A stretch of DNA of 64,000 nucleotides from Euphorbia lathyris (GCF_963576675.1 NC_088915.1:40701501-40765500); one strand, 5' to 3'; positions 1-11,814 are shown, counted from the first letter of the stretch. Notes: a model not told the origin generated them from the sequence alone. Made by a program: numbers and translations.

Positions 1-381
1 CCGAGAGAGGTGTGCAGTGGTTAAGTACAAAAAGTAAACCGAAAAGATGTGATGTGACTGGCCCTTATCTTGAAATTTGTGTTTTAAATTTTTGCCAACA
101 CATTTCCCTCCCATTTGAAATTCATTCCCCCTTTTTCTTATGAGTAAAAATTAAAACTTATCCTTATATGAAGGGTAGCAAGTTTATATTTTTGCCCATA
201 GTACTCGGGGATACTTACCTTGTTAAATGGTTACGGACCCTACAGGTATAATGAAATTAATTTAACTAAAAAATGCGGACACAAATAATATGTACAAAAT
301 GTAAACAGGGTACAAAGTTTTAGGGTTACCCCATTTTTCTTGCTGCAATTGGTGTTTGCAGCGAACACCCTGTTTCTGATG
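1..381. other. region 3' of ATH-1 pol, no gene seen
   Basis: AT-rich sequence downstream of the pol stop. In an Athila element this interval leads towards the env-like ORF, but I recognise no env-like reading frame here. The short open frame at 240-443 overlaps the pol tail in another frame. Confidence 0.5.
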
Positions 382-753
382 CTAAGTTCTTGGAGGATCT
401 TGAAAATGGACAGTGTCAATTGTCCCTGAGATGTCATTCTCAAGATATTGTTTCAATCTCTATCCATTGACTTTAAAAGGTTCATGACCGTTTTGGACGA
501 TTTCCACTGCTCCATGGTGAAACACCTTGTTCACGGTGTAAGGCCCATACCATAGTCATTTCAGCTTTCCAGGAAAAAGTCTAAGCCTGGAGTTGTACAA
601 TAGTACCCTCTGCCCTTCGTGGAAGACGTTTTCCTGAATTTTCTTATCGTGCCATCTCTTGGTCTTGTCCTTGTAGTTCACCGCGTTCTCGTAAGAGAAC
701 AGCCTAAATTCCTCCATTTCGCTGAGCTGCAAACGTCTCTGTTCACCCACAGC
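382..753 (-). pseudogene. pol: ATH-1 pol C-terminal tail (post-integrase segment)
   Basis: This is the C-terminal end of the Athila polyprotein after the integrase core. It shows the usual run from SEMEEFRL through KRWHDKK and [15 protein letters not shown] to GAVEI and FKVNG. A stop at 751-753 separates it from the core, and a TAG in place of an expected CAG (460-462) follows FKVNG. After that TAG the frame continues to a final stop at 382-384. The segment is probably the chromatin- or DNA-binding tail of integrase, but I see no chromodomain, which fits Athila and not a chromovirus. Confidence 0.8.
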
Positions 754-1618
754 CTATTCCTCAAAGTTTAGAAAAGTTAGTGCAAAGAATGCTTTGTGTT
801 CCATTTCCACTGGGAGGTGACAAGATTTTCCATATAAAAGCCTAAAGGGTGACATTCCAATTGGTGTCTTATATGCAGTTCTGTAAGCCCACAATGTATT
901 GTCAAGCTTGTTTGCCCAGTCCTTCCTAGAATTGCCCATCGTTTTTTCAAGGATTCTTTTGATCTCACGATTGGAGATCTCCACCTGCCCACTGGTTTGT
1001 GGGTGGTATGGTGTGGCAATTATATGAGTGACTCCAAGCTTTCCCATCAATTTTTCAAATTGTGCATTGCAGAAATGGGTGCCTTGATCACTAATGATAG
1101 CACGTGGGACACCAAATCGGACGAACAGCCTTTTTAGGAATTTTACTACCACACAAGCATCATTAGTGGGACTAGCTATTGCCTCAACCCATTTGCTTAC
1201 GTAATCAACTGCAACTAAGATATATTTGTTACCAAATGATGAAGGGAATGTACCCATAAAGTCTATACCCCCATATGTCAAAAATTTCACACACAACAAT
1301 GTTATTTAGAGGCATGGCATTCCTGGCTGAGATATTATCTGATCTCTGACATTCATTACATGTACTTACAAACATGTGGGAATCCCTGAATATGGTTGGC
1401 CAAAGGAATCTTGATTGAAGCACCTTCACGGCTGTTCTACTCGCACCATGATACCCACCAGCTTCTCTATCGTGGCAATGGCTCAGAACAGCCTGTCCTT
1501 CCTCTTGGGTCACACACCTTCGTATGATCTTATCCGCACACAACCTGAAAAGATACGGTTCTTCCCAAAAATAATATTTCATTTCTGCATAGAACTTCTT
1601 CTTCTGGTTTGTGGACAA
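754..1618 (-). pseudogene. pol: ATH-1 integrase, frameshifted
   Basis: Integrase joins the element cDNA to host DNA in the nucleus. The N-terminal zinc-binding part (1290-1618) has the HHCC pattern, ending CNECQRS. The catalytic core (754-1290) has the D-D-E residues in GIDFMG, SDQGTHF and QVEISNRE, followed by the conserved [20 protein letters not shown] block. The two parts are in different frames, with the shift near 1275 between DIWG and GIDFMG. A stop at 751-753 ends the core. It lies directly downstream of RNase H in the same polyprotein. Confidence 0.9.
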
Positions 1619-3417
1619 GTTATACGGTTTAATGAGCTCGCAAGGTAGTTATCAATATCAGCAAACCAAGGTGTAAGGTTTAGAAAGTACAACCGTTCGT
1701 CAGGAAAATTCTCTAAGATTTCTGGTTGTTCCTGGCCAATTTCAGTGGAAATTCTTGATAAATGGTCAGCAACTACATTTTCTGTTCCTTTCTTGTCTTT
1801 GATTTCCAGGTCAAATTCTTGGAGCAACAGCAACCATCGAATTAGCCTTGGTTTAGCATCTTTCTTTGCAAACAGGTAGCGCAAGGCAACATGGTCTTTG
1901 TAGACCACTACTTTTGACAAAACCAAGTATGGTCGGAATTTATCAAAAGCATATACCATAGCTAACAGCTCCTTTTCAGTTGTGGTATAGTTTTGTTGTG
2001 CTTTATTCAGCGTTTTGCTTGCATAGTAAATTGGCCGGAACTTCTTCTCAATTCTCTGGCTAAGAACAGCTCCCACACATGTGTCACTAGCGTCACACAT
2101 CATCTCAAATGGCAATTCCCAATTGGGTGCAGCTAGTATGGGTGAGTTGATCAGTTTGCCCTTTAATATCTCAAATGCCTTCACACAGTGTGTTCCAAAG
2201 GTGAAATCTACAACCTTATGCAACAGTGCCGATAATGGTAAAGCTATCTTGGAGAAATCCTTTATGAATCTTCGGTAGAACCCAGCATGGCCGAGGAAAC
2301 TCCGCACATCCTTGACATTGTTTGGAACAGCCAGTTTCTCTATCACTTCAACCTTTGCCTTGTCGACCTCCATTCCTTTCTCCGAGATTTGATGACCGAG
2401 TACAATTCCTCTAGTGACCATGAAATGGCACTTCTCCCAATTCAGCACCAGGTTTGTCTCTCTACAACGAACTAGAACAGCCTCCAGGTTGTTCAAACAG
2501 TTTCCAAATGAATTCCAATAGACGGAGAAGTCATCCATGAAGATCTCTACAGTTCTCTCCACCATATCATGAAAGATTGACATCATGCACCTTTGAAATG
2601 TTGCAGGAGCATTGCATAAGCCAAACGACATACGTCGGTAAGCATAAGTTCCATATGGGCAGGTGAAGGTTGTTTTCTCATGATCTTCAGAGTGAATGGC
2701 AATTTGATTGTACCCTGAATACCCATCAAGAAAAAAGTAGAACGCATATCCTGCCAGCCTTTCCAGCATTTGGTCTATGAATGGCAAGGGGAAATGGTCC
2801 TTTCTTATTGCCTTGTTAAGCTTTCGATAATCAACGCATACTCTCCATCCGATTATGGTTCGTGTAGGAACCAATTCATTCTTTTCATTTAGAACAACCG
2901 TGGTACCACCTTTCTTTGGAACAACGTTCACTGGGCTTGTCCAGATGCTATCAGAGGTAGGATAAATGATGCCAGCATCCAACAACATTACTTCTTTCCT
3001 TACCACCTCCTTCATGTGCAGGTTCAGCCTGCGATGTGGTTGGACATACGGCTTGTGGTCCTTTTCCATGAGAATCCGATGAACACACACTGCCGGGCTA
3101 ATTCCCTTGATATCATCCATCTTCCAGGCAATTGCATCTTTGTTTCGTCTCAAGACCTCCATGAGCTGCGCTTTCTGGTCGGGAGTCAGCTTGGAAGATA
3201 TAATTACGGGGCTTCCGTTTAGTGGTTCAAGAAAGGCATATTCCTGGTGTGATGGTAAAGGTTTGAGTTCAGATTTAGACAATGGAACAGTGGGTATTTC
3301 TGGTGGTTCTTTATGAGTGGGCTCGTTTGTGTCTAGGGGAAGTGGTGAGGCTTCTGTTTCAATGGAACAACCTGTTCCTTCACAAAGGTTCACCTCTTCT
3401 CCCAATAGTGCCTCCAA
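1579..3417 (-). pseudogene. pol: ATH-1 reverse transcriptase and RNase H (612 codons open)
   Basis: This is the longest well-preserved frame of ATH-1. RT spans roughly residues 70-400. It has [19 protein letters not shown], the DGYSGYNQI region, the LCNAPATFQ motif and the catalytic FMDDFSVY box (the Athila form of YxDD). RNase H follows, with [12 protein letters not shown], the catalytic-acid segment [18 protein letters not shown] and a [12 protein letters not shown] block in which the usual TDH is changed to KDH. The frame opens just after an in-frame TAG that cuts it from protease. In an intact element it would be part of one gag-pol protein. Confidence 0.93.
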
Positions 3418-3429
3418 TGTGTCCTGTCC

Positions 3430-4509
3430 CTATTCCTGTGAATCAGACAAGCTGCGGAAGTCATCTAAGAAATAGCACGTATCATCATTCGTGTTAGCAC
3501 ATCTCATAGCTTCATTCATTTTGAAAATTATTTCTTCCCCATTAATTCTCAAGAATAACTGCCCTTGTCCCACATCTATTAATGCTTTACCCGTTGCTAG
3601 GAATGGTCTACCTAGAATTATAGGAACATGCAAATCTTCATCTATATCCATGATTATGAAATCTACAGGTAGTATGAACTTCCCTACCTTAACTAACACA
3701 TCCTCTACAACTCCCCTAGGGTAGCACACAGATCTATCAGCCAATTGGATTGACATCCTAGTTGGTTGTGGTTCACCCAACCCCAGCTTAACATAAACAG
3801 AGTAGGGGATGAGATTTATACTAGCACCTAGATCACACAATGCATTTTCAATATTTAATTTGCGAATAGAACATGGAATTGAAAAACTCCCTGGATCCTT
3901 AAGCTTTTTGGGAAGTTGTTGCTTGTTCTGGAGTATGGACGAACAATCTCTGTTTAGCTGGATCATTGAGATGTTTTCCAATTTCTTCTTATTGGAGAGG
4001 ATGTCCTTCAGGAATTTTGCATATGTAGGCATCTGGGCAAGTGCTTCCACAAAGGGGATGTTGATGTGCAGCTTCCTCAATGTGTCCATCACTGTGGAGT
4101 TTTGCTCTTCGAGCTTTTTGTTCACGAGCCTAGCCGGATAGGGTACATGTGGTACATAGGGAGGAGGTGGATGGTACTTCTTCCCTTGTTCCTCCTGATT
4201 AAGATCAGAATTTAGATCCATCACGGCTGGCCCTTCTTGGTCCGGAACAGTCTGTTCCTTTTCATTCTCAGCAGTTTTAGATGTACCTGCATACTCAGCA
4301 TTTTTGTTAGCAATTAAAGGAGAAGTGGTTTCCTTACCAGACCGCAACGTGATGGCCATGACATCTCCCTTAGGGTTTGGTTCGGTGTTGCTAGGCATAA
4401 TCCCTTTTCCTTTTGATGACGATGAAGCAGCTAGTTGATGCACTTGAGTCTCCAAATTCTTTATGGAAGCCTGTGTCTGCTTCATAAACTGCATCATCAT
4501 GGTCTTCAT
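3430..4509 (-). pseudogene. gag-pol: ATH-1 gag C-terminal region and aspartic protease
   Basis: The frame begins in a Met- and Gln-rich linker, then has the AITLRSGKE motif typical of Athila gag. The pepsin-like protease follows, with its active site in CDLGASINLIP, a second conserved stretch (LADRSVCYPRGVVEDVLVKVG) and the ILGRPFLATGKALIDV flap and C-terminal block. It cleaves the polyprotein inside the virus-like particle. A TAG at 3427-3429 stops the frame immediately before RT; related copies read through at this point. The chosen Met is only the first Met after an upstream stop, not a real start. Confidence 0.88.
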
Positions 4510-4986
4510 GTCCTGTTCGATGTCCTCTTTTGGTTGAACATGCTGTTTGTAAGGCTGTTGAGGTTGCCTTTGATAATGTCCTCCCTGCTGCTGCTGGTAT
4601 CTTGGTTGTTCTTGCTGGTTCTACTGTCCAGTCCATCCGAAATTCGGATGATTTCTGGTGGCTGGATTGTAGGTATTGGAGTAAGGATTTGGTGGGTTCC
4701 TCTGATTGTATCCAGTATAATCGCATTGTTCCTGATCACCTTTTCCTTGTTTTACTCCAAGGCAGTTGATGTTGAAGTGAGGCCCTCCACAGGAGTCACA
4801 TACATCATGAAATGGTGGTTCACTATGGATGGATGATACATTAATTTTGCTGAGTTGCCTCGCAAGCTGTTCCTCCTGGGTGGTCAGCTTGGAAACAACA
4901 TCACCATCTGTCGTCTTCTTCCCTTCACTCTTAGCTGAGTGCCAATTATAACTTGTGCTTACCACTTTTTCAATGACATCATACAA
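4510..4986 (-). pseudogene. gag: ATH-1 gag nucleocapsid-like region
   Basis: This continues gag after the capsid. It has YNWHSAKSEGKK and a single CDSCGGPHFNINC knuckle-like motif (a CxxC arrangement close to a CCHC), followed by Asn/Pro-rich NPPNPYSNTYNP, which is typical of Athila gag. It is cut off from the next segment by a stop near 4622. A region rich in Gln codons lies beyond that stop. Function by family: binding the genomic RNA in the particle. Confidence 0.75.
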
Positions 4987-5034
4987 GGCTTGCGGTTCAA
5001 GATCCTCGGGGTTACCATTTGCAATGGATTCAAT

Positions 5035-5755
5035 CTAGATTTTGTACGTATTAGTGACTCCATTGTAGAAGTTTTGCACTTGCATCCACATAGGGATGCC
5101 ATGATTTAGTACCCTCCTTAGCAGCTCCTTGTATCTTTCCCAAGCCTCTGCCAAAGATTCATCCTTTTCTTGCACAAAGAGGGACACCTCATTTCTAAGT
5201 TTGATAGCCTGTCTTAGTGGAAAGTATTTCATCAGAAATAAATTTGGCCATATCCTGCCAGGTTGCAATGGACCCTGGCTGCAGGTTCTTTTGCCAGTTC
5301 TTTGCTTTATCTTTAAGAGAAAAAGGAAATAACTTCAGCCTTATCACGTCATCGACAACTCCCCTGTTCGATCGAAAAGTGTTACACAGCGTAACAAATT
5401 CCTGGATATGCGCGTTTGGATCTTCAGTGGGGTACCCATTGAATTGCATAGCTGCTTGTAACATCTGTATCATGGACGCTTTCACCTCGAACATGTTGTT
5501 CCCTTCGTTAGGCATCACAATTCATGACGAGTGCCCTTCAATGGTCGGTCTGGAATAATCCCTGATTCTCATGACTGGTGGATTATTGTTTTCACCCTCT
5601 CCTTCTGGATTAGGTTGTTCTAGTATTCGTCCAGCCATCCTTCTTTGCCTCTGTCTTTCTCTTTGTCTTGCTCGTCTAGCTGCTGCTTGGTTTCTTCTAC
5701 ACGTTCTTTCTAACTCAAGATCAATAGGAAAAACTGGCGGTCCAGCTCTACGCAT
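5035..5755 (-). pseudogene. gag: ATH-1 gag N terminus and capsid, one frameshift and two stops
   Basis: Gag starts with MRRAGPPVFPIDLELERT at 5755. An Arg/Gln-rich segment follows, then the retrotransposon gag (capsid) domain with EVKASMIQMLQ, RLKLFPFSLKDKAKNW, YFPLRQAIKLRNEV and HGIPMWMQVQNFYNG. Three lesions are visible. There is a TGA at 5519-5521 between GHSS and IVMPNEG, where the ATH-2 copy has a Cys codon (TGT). There is a frameshift near 5240. There is a stop after TYKI at about 5035. The leader between this start and the PBS is only about 100 bp. Confidence 0.85.
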
Positions 5756-5853
5756 AGACAGTAAGAAAAACTGCCTTTGGCTGCACTATTGAACAAATAG
5801 ATTAAAAACACCTTGTTTCACAGAAATTTTCAAATAAAATTGTTGCTTTCAAT

Positions 5854-5870
5854 CCCCAGCAACGACGCCA
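5854..5870 (-). other. ATH-1 primer-binding site (tRNA-Asp type)
   Basis: The minus strand reads TGGCGTCGTTGCTGGGG. From recall this is complementary to the 3' end of plant tRNA-Asp, with two mismatches to the consensus TGGCGCCGTTGCCGGGG. It lies 6 bp inside the 5' LTR, the same spacing as in ATH-2, ATH-3 and ATH-5. Confidence 0.88.
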
Positions 5871-5876
5871 AAAACT

Positions 5877-7114
5877 TGTTGTCCTCAAGATAGACTCTAG
5901 CAAGTGCACTAGATACAAGTAATAAAATTATAAGTAGAGTATCGTCTCCCCAGGGATTGATGACCAATGTTTACTAGAAAAACCTTGTAGAACAGGGTAT
6001 TCGTGGTATGTGATTTTCTTTAGTTGAGAAATGATTTGATCTGGTTACTGGAAATACTAAATGTAAAGATTCAATCTCAGACAATGTGTTTTGGTTATGA
6101 TAAAAAGAGAGAACAGGCTAAGTCAAAGTGGACAGGTTACATTCAACATCTAATATCCTATTTATTCATGAATGTCATAAAGTGATGCCAAGGTCTCTGC
6201 TTTAAAGCTCACTTAAGTCAACTTCCGTGTGTTCTTAAGATTCTAAGACTTACTACAACCTTAAGCGTCCTTAATGTTGGTTCTTTCTTGCATTACGAGC
6301 GAAACATCATTTCAATAGAGAAAACCCTTGATAGAATCCCCTTATATTCTTATTTCGGATCTTGGAAGTGTGATAAAAAGATCCATGAATGTGAAAGCAG
6401 TTCCCTATCATTCAACATTCACTAAGATAAATGCATATAAACATGCGAATGAGAGCTTTATCAAACACATCAACATGTATTAACATTCATTCATAAAAAG
6501 AAATAGATAACATACATAACCAGCCCTTGCTGACCTAGCCCATTCAAAACGACTACTCACTCATAGTGCGGAGTGAACAACCTGAGCTAAATCTATGAGA
6601 CTCCATGGAAGGAGTCATTTCTTTCCTTGAGAGCTTCTTTTCTCCAAATTGTTCAGTATCCCAAAAAGTATATCTCCTTTCCATCCACTACCGATATAAA
6701 TAGGAGGGAAAAAGATAAAGAGTACGCAAAAATAATCTAAAATATTACAAATGGAAAAATTGTTCAAAAAGAGATGGGATATTGTTTTTGGTGCTTAAAG
6801 TGGTGGTACAATCTTTGACTCTTGAACACTCAAGAGTCGACATGTCTTGTCATCATGCTTCTTCTAGCGTCCTATTCCTGCCCGCTTCCTCACGTTGCTG
6901 TCCTTCATCAGATCGCAACGTTACCCGCTGGTTCATAGCAAGCTCCTCTCCTCTTGGAAGACGCAAAACAGGCTGCATAATAGCCTTTTTGACTTTATCA
7001 ATACAAATCTGCATAAAATACCAATTAGTCCTTCATTTAAACAAGATTAAACCTTTATTATCCCCATTTTATCACATATGGTATGCTTAAGTATGGTCAA
7101 TTTCGTGCCTATCA
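5877..7114 (-). repeat. ATH-1 5' LTR (1238 bp)
   Basis: On the plus strand it begins TGTTGTCCTCAAG after the PBS and ends GTGCCTATCA, so the sense-strand LTR runs TGATAGGCAC...GGACAACA. The right edge is fixed by resumption of SIRE-1 LTR sequence. The partner LTR is outside the window. The other Athila-type LTRs here carry an obvious minus-strand TATA box, but I did not find a clear one here. Confidence 0.88.
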
Positions 7115-7918
7115 CTAAACAAAGAACACTTTAATGATCTATTCTACTGTTTACACAGAAGAATAATAGTTTGTGTAATATTGCTTTACTTTACTTTCAG
7201 CTGGAACTTCAAGAATGAATTTGCTCAGAGCTTTCACGTGTTGAAGATCAAGTTCCAATGAAGCAAATGATAGGCCTTTTATAGTGACACTTCAAGGCAT
7301 CAGTCATTTCGAAATTCGAAATAACCGTTGGAGGGAAACGGCTATGTTGTCCCTTTCATCCTCAGCAGCCAGTGCCATGGCCAATCACAATGATGTCTTC
7401 TCTGTCGTTCTGTTTATTGTTCAGCAGTGCTTCAGTTATTTACTCAGAATGCCTTAGACTGTCTCTCCATTTTTGGCAAAGATTCCAAGACAGCACAACG
7501 ACAGCTCGTCTATTGCGTCTAAATCTTTCCTCAATTAATTAGCCTGTCTGTGCATTAGGAAGTCAACTTATGCCTTGTTTGCTTCCTTCTTTGGTCTTCT
7601 TAGTCAGCAGCTTCGTTAATAAGGCAATGGCTCTCTTCTGGATCCTTCATTCTGCTGGACTGAGTCAACCCACAAGACATTGATCCATTTGACTTGCTTT
7701 TTCACTTCCTTGGGCCTTTACTTAACTCATGGGCTTTGGGCTTTATTTATCTTTCTTTTACACTTATCATTTAATTCATCCAAACACTCAACAAACACGT
7801 TAGTATATAAAAAATCAAAGCTTTAAATTTAATGTGTTGAGAATTTTGTTTAGGGATTTTAATTCTAATTTATATATATTTGTCAAATCAAAATTAGTGT
7901 GGAAATTGTGTTTCAACA
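7115..7918 (-). repeat. SIRE-1 3' LTR, 804-bp part
   Basis: It aligns with the right part of the SIRE-1 5' LTR from TAAACAAAGAACAC through GCTTTCACGTGTTGAAGATC, then continues beyond the point where the 5' LTR is broken. It ends TTTCAACA at 7918, so the sense strand begins TGTTGAAACAC. A minus-strand TATA box (TATAAAAGG) lies at 7275-7283. The rest of the LTR is separated by the ATH-1 insertion and lies outside the window. Adding the two preserved parts suggests a full LTR of about 1.4 kb. Confidence 0.88.
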
Positions 7919-7934
7919 AACTCCCCCATTTTGA
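7919..7934 (-). other. SIRE-1 polypurine tract
   Basis: The minus strand reads CAAAATGGGGGAGTT directly before the 3' LTR. This is the plus-strand priming site for reverse transcription, and its form is characteristic of Sireviruses. Confidence 0.88.
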
Positions 7935-8506
7935 TGTTGGCAAAAATATTAAATATAGAACACAACATAAAGCTGCCCCATAATTGCTGACCTTACTTTC
8001 CTTCTGAGTTCTCCTCCATAAGGGTTGACCTACTGACTTGATTTTGTTTTTAGACAGTTTAAGGTTCAATAGCAAAACTGAGTTCTTGGTCAGATTAAGA
8101 ACATATTGATTTTACGCAGTTTTGATATTTGTATGAAGATATGGATTTATTATTGTTATATTACTTAGAAGTATTCAAGTATCAGAGTCGTGAGAATGAT
8201 TTTGAGTTTTTCAGGGTTATTGTGTTTAAGTACTCAGAGAATCATACTTGGAATAAATTTTGATATGTTCTTAAGTTGAGTGTTGAGTAATTAGTTATAT
8301 AGCTTTTTATGTGTATAGATGATGGACAAGTAAAGTGATTAGACATAAGCTATGAGTTAAAGAGCACAATCAACACAATATAGAGAAAAACATGCGTTCG
8401 ATAAATAACTCCGTAGATACAAGTAAGCACATCAGCAAGCAAACAGTTAAACAAAAAAATAGACTTCGAAGTTCAAAGGAGCTATCTAGCTATCTAAGAA
8501 ATCTAT
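7935..8506. other. SIRE-1 spacer between env-like ORF and PPT
   Basis: AT-rich 3' untranslated region of SIRE-1. I see no ORF, repeat or structure here that I can support. Confidence 0.55.
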
Positions 8507-10603
8507 CTACTTCTTGATGCTGACTTGAATAGTATTGGATTTTTTAGATCCTTATTGTTGTTGCTTGTGTTGCTGTTGTTTATCAAAGTCTACTTGAGCT
8601 TTAGAGCCAGATGTCGAAGAAGTATGATGTTTGTGTTTAGGCTTGTGTCCTTCCTTGGCTTTATCTTTCTCCCCCTTTTTGTCAGCAGCAGAGTTAGGTT
8701 TAGAGGTAGAGGGAAAAGGTTGTCCATAGCCATCCACACCGCGTGATTGAAGTTGGTCAGTATAGTCCTTGAGCTTGGTGGAGCTATTTGAAAGTCCAAT
8801 GAAAATGGACCCACCAGTTTGAATCTGAGCGGGAGGCACAACACTAGTAGCACTTAAGTAGCTGATCAAGAATTGGAAGGATTTGGAGTGCCAAGACATT
8901 GAGTCAGCAAGAGCAGAAGTGTACTACTGGTGAATGCTCAGTAGAGCACTATCCAAAACTCGATTCTGCTAGGATAAGTTGTGGACGTGACGATAAGTTT
9001 CCTTAGTGTGGTGAAGATGGCAGAGGTCTTCTGATCAACTGTCTCCATAGCAGTTCTGTTTATATTGAGAAGCTGAATGGCTTCAGAAATTTGATCCACA
9101 ACAGACGCAGTGTAAGAAGTGATGGTCTGCTGGATCTTAGAGAACTCAGTACTCATCTACTGGAAGTGAGAGTCAAGTTGTTCAGATGTATCAGCAGATG
9201 GAGTAACGGTAAGAATAGCTCGAATCTTGGCCTAAAGAGATCCATGTGCTGGATCATCATGAGCTGGAGTGCCTCCATTCGATCAGCAAACGCAGAATAG
9301 CGTTGTTGAGAGATTAATACATCAATAGAGTTTAAAAGGGTTTTGATGCTGGTGAGTTCATTCAGCAGCTGCATCATCTCGCTAAGAGGAGTGTGCTTAA
9401 TATTTGGAGTGTTTGAAGAGGAGGCAGAGGCATGAGACTTTGCCATATCAGTAACTAGATCCAACGCACCTTGAAACGACTTCTTTCCTTCATCAGTAGC
9501 TTGAATGAAGGAATGAGAAGGAGCTTGTGGTTGGTTAGTGTGTGATGTGGGAGCAGTTTGATCAAGACCCATGCTAGTCTTAGCGGTCGTTCCCTCATCC
9601 TATTCTGGAAGTTGATTTTCATTTTGAATGGCATCAGAAGCAGGAGTAGTTATGTTGAGGGGTGCATGCTCAGATGATGGAGATTTTGGTGCAGAGGCAG
9701 AGGCATCAGGAATTCCTATGTTGGGTTCAGATGAGGCTTGTTCCTTTGAGGTTGGAACATAGGCTTATTTTTCCTTGACTGACTCATCAGTCAGAGGGAC
9801 TTCTGCGTCGAAGAGGGGGAAGGTGATGTTGATGGAGGCAGGATGAAGATCAAGATCATTATTAGAGTTTGCTCCATCAGCAAAGCTGACTTTCAGCTTC
9901 CCTCTTTTCTTCTTGAACCTTTTGTGCTTCTCAGTACTGTTGGACTTGGGTTTAGCAGAAGACACATGTGCAGGTGTTGGTGATTGAGGAGGAGTGATTA
10001 TAGTCTGAATTGGTTCCTCCTGATTATGGATGGGTAAGACGTGTTGTTCTTGTGGTGGCTCAGATGAAGTTGGGACTGAGAAGACAGTAGGAACAACATC
10101 AGATGCATCAGTGAAGGTGAGAGGTGTAACCTCAGCAGTTGTGGCTTGCTGTTTGAGGAACTGAGCATCCTCGAGAATGGCGATGGCCAGAGGAGGTGCA
10201 TTTAAGGACTTGAGCTTAATGGTTGTTTTCTTCTTCAAAGGTTGATCTTCCTCTGGAAGCTCAGAGCCAACTCTCTTGTTCAGCTCCTCGGTAAGTTTAG
10301 GTTTAGAGGTATACTATGAAACTCTGACCTTTTGGGTTACATTATTTTTAGGGGATTTAGAAGGTTGGGGAGATTTAGGCTCATCAGCCTTTCTTTTTCT
10401 TCCCTTGCTGGGCTTGCTAGTCTCAGCGACTTCTTCTTTCTTGGCACCCTTGCCCTTGCCCTTGCCAGCACCCTTAGATGTTTCTTGCACTGTGCTATGT
10501 GTCAGGGTCCTAAGAGAATCAGCAATGATCTTTTGTCCTTCAACGACTTCCTCATCATCGAGCTCAATCTCATAGTGCTTAAGGATAGCAGTGATGAGTG
10601 AGC
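8507..10603 (-). pseudogene. SIRE-1 env-like ORF, C-terminal two thirds
   Basis: Sireviruses carry an additional ORF after RNase H, often called env-like; its function is unproven. In sense order this part holds a Lys/Gly-rich stretch (GAGKGKGKGAKK, 10430-10500) and a Pro/Ser-rich segment (9765-10238) with basic KRFKKKRGK. A helical segment rich in Leu, Ile and Met follows (9153-9572, 8938-9156), probably a coiled coil. The C terminus is charged, His/Lys-rich and ends in a Gln run (8552-8640). The frame is broken by stops near 9765, 9573 and 8938. I see no convincing membrane span or signal peptide. The N-terminal part continues beyond the solo LTR. Confidence 0.75.
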
Positions 10604-11279
10604 CTTAGTGTCACGTCCGTGTCTAAAATTCTAATCTTCGATATAGATTATAATATAATAGTGCTAATTAATTACGAATTCAAATATACTACCGGGTTTA
10701 ATTTATCGGGTTTAATTTAATGTTTTTAGGTGTAAATTAAAAGCTTTGGGTAAAATTTATAAAAAGTCATAAATTAAAAGGATTAAAATTAGTATTTTAT
10801 ATAAGAATATAATATTTATATCAATATAATCTTTATATGTTACAAACTAAAAATAAATTACACATTTATTTTATAAAAAAAATTAAACAAATTGAAAAAA
10901 ATAAGAAAAAACGTGGCATCTTATTAAGAAATATGAACCACTTGTTTGAAATAATTGGACAAGTGTGAAAACACTTGTCAAAATATGATTGAAATCCAAA
11001 TATGATTTTTATGTTGTGATATTTTGAATAAAATAGATGAAATGGTTTTGTCCATCTAGGATTGCCCGGGGGAAGGGTTGTAAGTGTAAGACCATACCTA
11101 AGGGCGGTATCGCCAGAGTGCACGACTGGTAGTCCTAACGTTAGGCAATACGAGATATGAATGGGATATCTCGATTATTGATATGATTGATGTTATGATA
11201 AGCTACACGGGTGGAGTTCGAGGATGGACACACACATAAATTTTATATTACGTTTTGAAAATGTTTGATGATTTGAATT

Positions 11280-11480
11280 ATAATGTTTTACATTTGATTG
11301 ATTACGAGTTGGTTTGTTAAAGCAATTTATTTTATTATGATTTGGGTTGTTAAAGCAATTTATTTGTTTATGAGTTGGTTGATAAAATGTTTATTTGATT
11401 ACGAATCAGTTTGGTAAAACGTTTATTTGTTTATGAACTGGTTTGATAAAACGTTTATTTGTTTTAATTCGTTTTGATAA
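11280..11480 (+). repeat. diverged tandem repeats inside the solo LTR
   Basis: About five imperfect copies of a 40-48-bp unit containing 'GGTTTGNTAAA..GTTTATTTG(A)TTA(C/T)GA' occur in a row. Copies vary by small indels. A shorter AAGTTAAGAGAA(G/C)TACCG repeat follows at about 11570-11600. Confidence 0.7.
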
Positions 11481-11607
11481 AATGATTTATATGTATAAAA
11501 TTATAAAGTGAAATATTCAATTAAATCTTAGCATGTTAATCAACGTGTGAATAAGAACTACCGAAGTTAAGAGAAGTACCGAAGTTAAGAGAACTACCTA
11601 AAATAGG

Positions 11608-11697
11608 TAGAACTACGTCGCTTTGATTCCCAATTTAAAAATTAAAATATAATTCGGGATACGTAGGAAGCTTGATAGAATTATCAAGTCCAAGCCA
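11608..11697 (+). other. two-hairpin motif, copy in the solo LTR
   Basis: Conserved words GTAGAACTACGT, GCTTTGATTCCC, TACGTAGGAAGCTTGA and ATCAAGTCCAAGCCA occur in this order and again at 29401-29485 in TAT-1. CTACGT pairs with ACGTAG around an inner ATTCCC/GGGAT pairing. CTTGATA (11671-11677) pairs perfectly with TATCAAG (11682-11688) across a 4-base loop. The role is unknown. Confidence 0.7.
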
Positions 11698-11814
11698 AAT
11701 AATTAAATAAACTTTAGGTAGTCCAAATAAATTTTTATTCTATTACTGTTAGAAGTTCATTATCCTATCTTTCGTTCATACCCGATGCCGTTTAGGGTCA
11801 GGTGTGACACTTAG

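Larger units (their letters stand above)
1..7114 (-). mobile_element. ATH-1: Athila-type Ty3/gypsy element, 3' part outside the window
   Basis: Read on the minus strand the order is 5' LTR (5877-7114), tRNA-Asp PBS, gag, protease, RT, RNase H, integrase, and then the left window edge. The element sits in the SIRE-1 3' LTR. SIRE-1 sequence resumes with CTAAACAAAG at 7115, and the SIRE-1 5' LTR has the uninterrupted version (TTCTAAACAAAG near 33426), so CTAAA is the predicted TSD. The far end lies left of position 1. Every coding segment carries stops or frameshifts, so this copy is dead. Confidence 0.93.
10609..11809 (+). mobile_element. solo LTR, chromovirus-like (1201 bp, TSD CTTAG)
   Basis: It starts TGTCACGTCC and ends GGGTCAGGTGTGACA, with perfect 6-bp terminal inverted repeats TGTCAC/GTGACA. 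The 5-bp TSD CTTAG is at 10604-10608 and 11810-11814. It splits the SIRE-1 env-like ORF, which continues on both sides. Ends of this form with an internal GGGCGGT...CGCCAGAG segment are common in Tekay/Del-like chromoviral LTRs, so I infer that class and the plus orientation. No internal element sequence remains, as expected after unequal LTR recombination. Confidence 0.88.

Noticed and set aside
6690..6705. Plus-strand TATAAATAGG in the ATH-1 LTR, suggesting a plus-strand promoter
   Set aside because: The PBS and gene order fix ATH-1 on the minus strand. A single TATA-like word in AT-rich sequence on the other strand is not enough.
9091..9300. Small plus-strand ORF within 8.5-9.6 kb
   Set aside because: Antisense to the env-like helical segment; no independent support.
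10276..10601. Plus-strand ORFs of 89 and 99 codons
   Set aside because: They are shadows of the minus-strand SIRE-1 env-like frame, which has the lineage-typical composition there.
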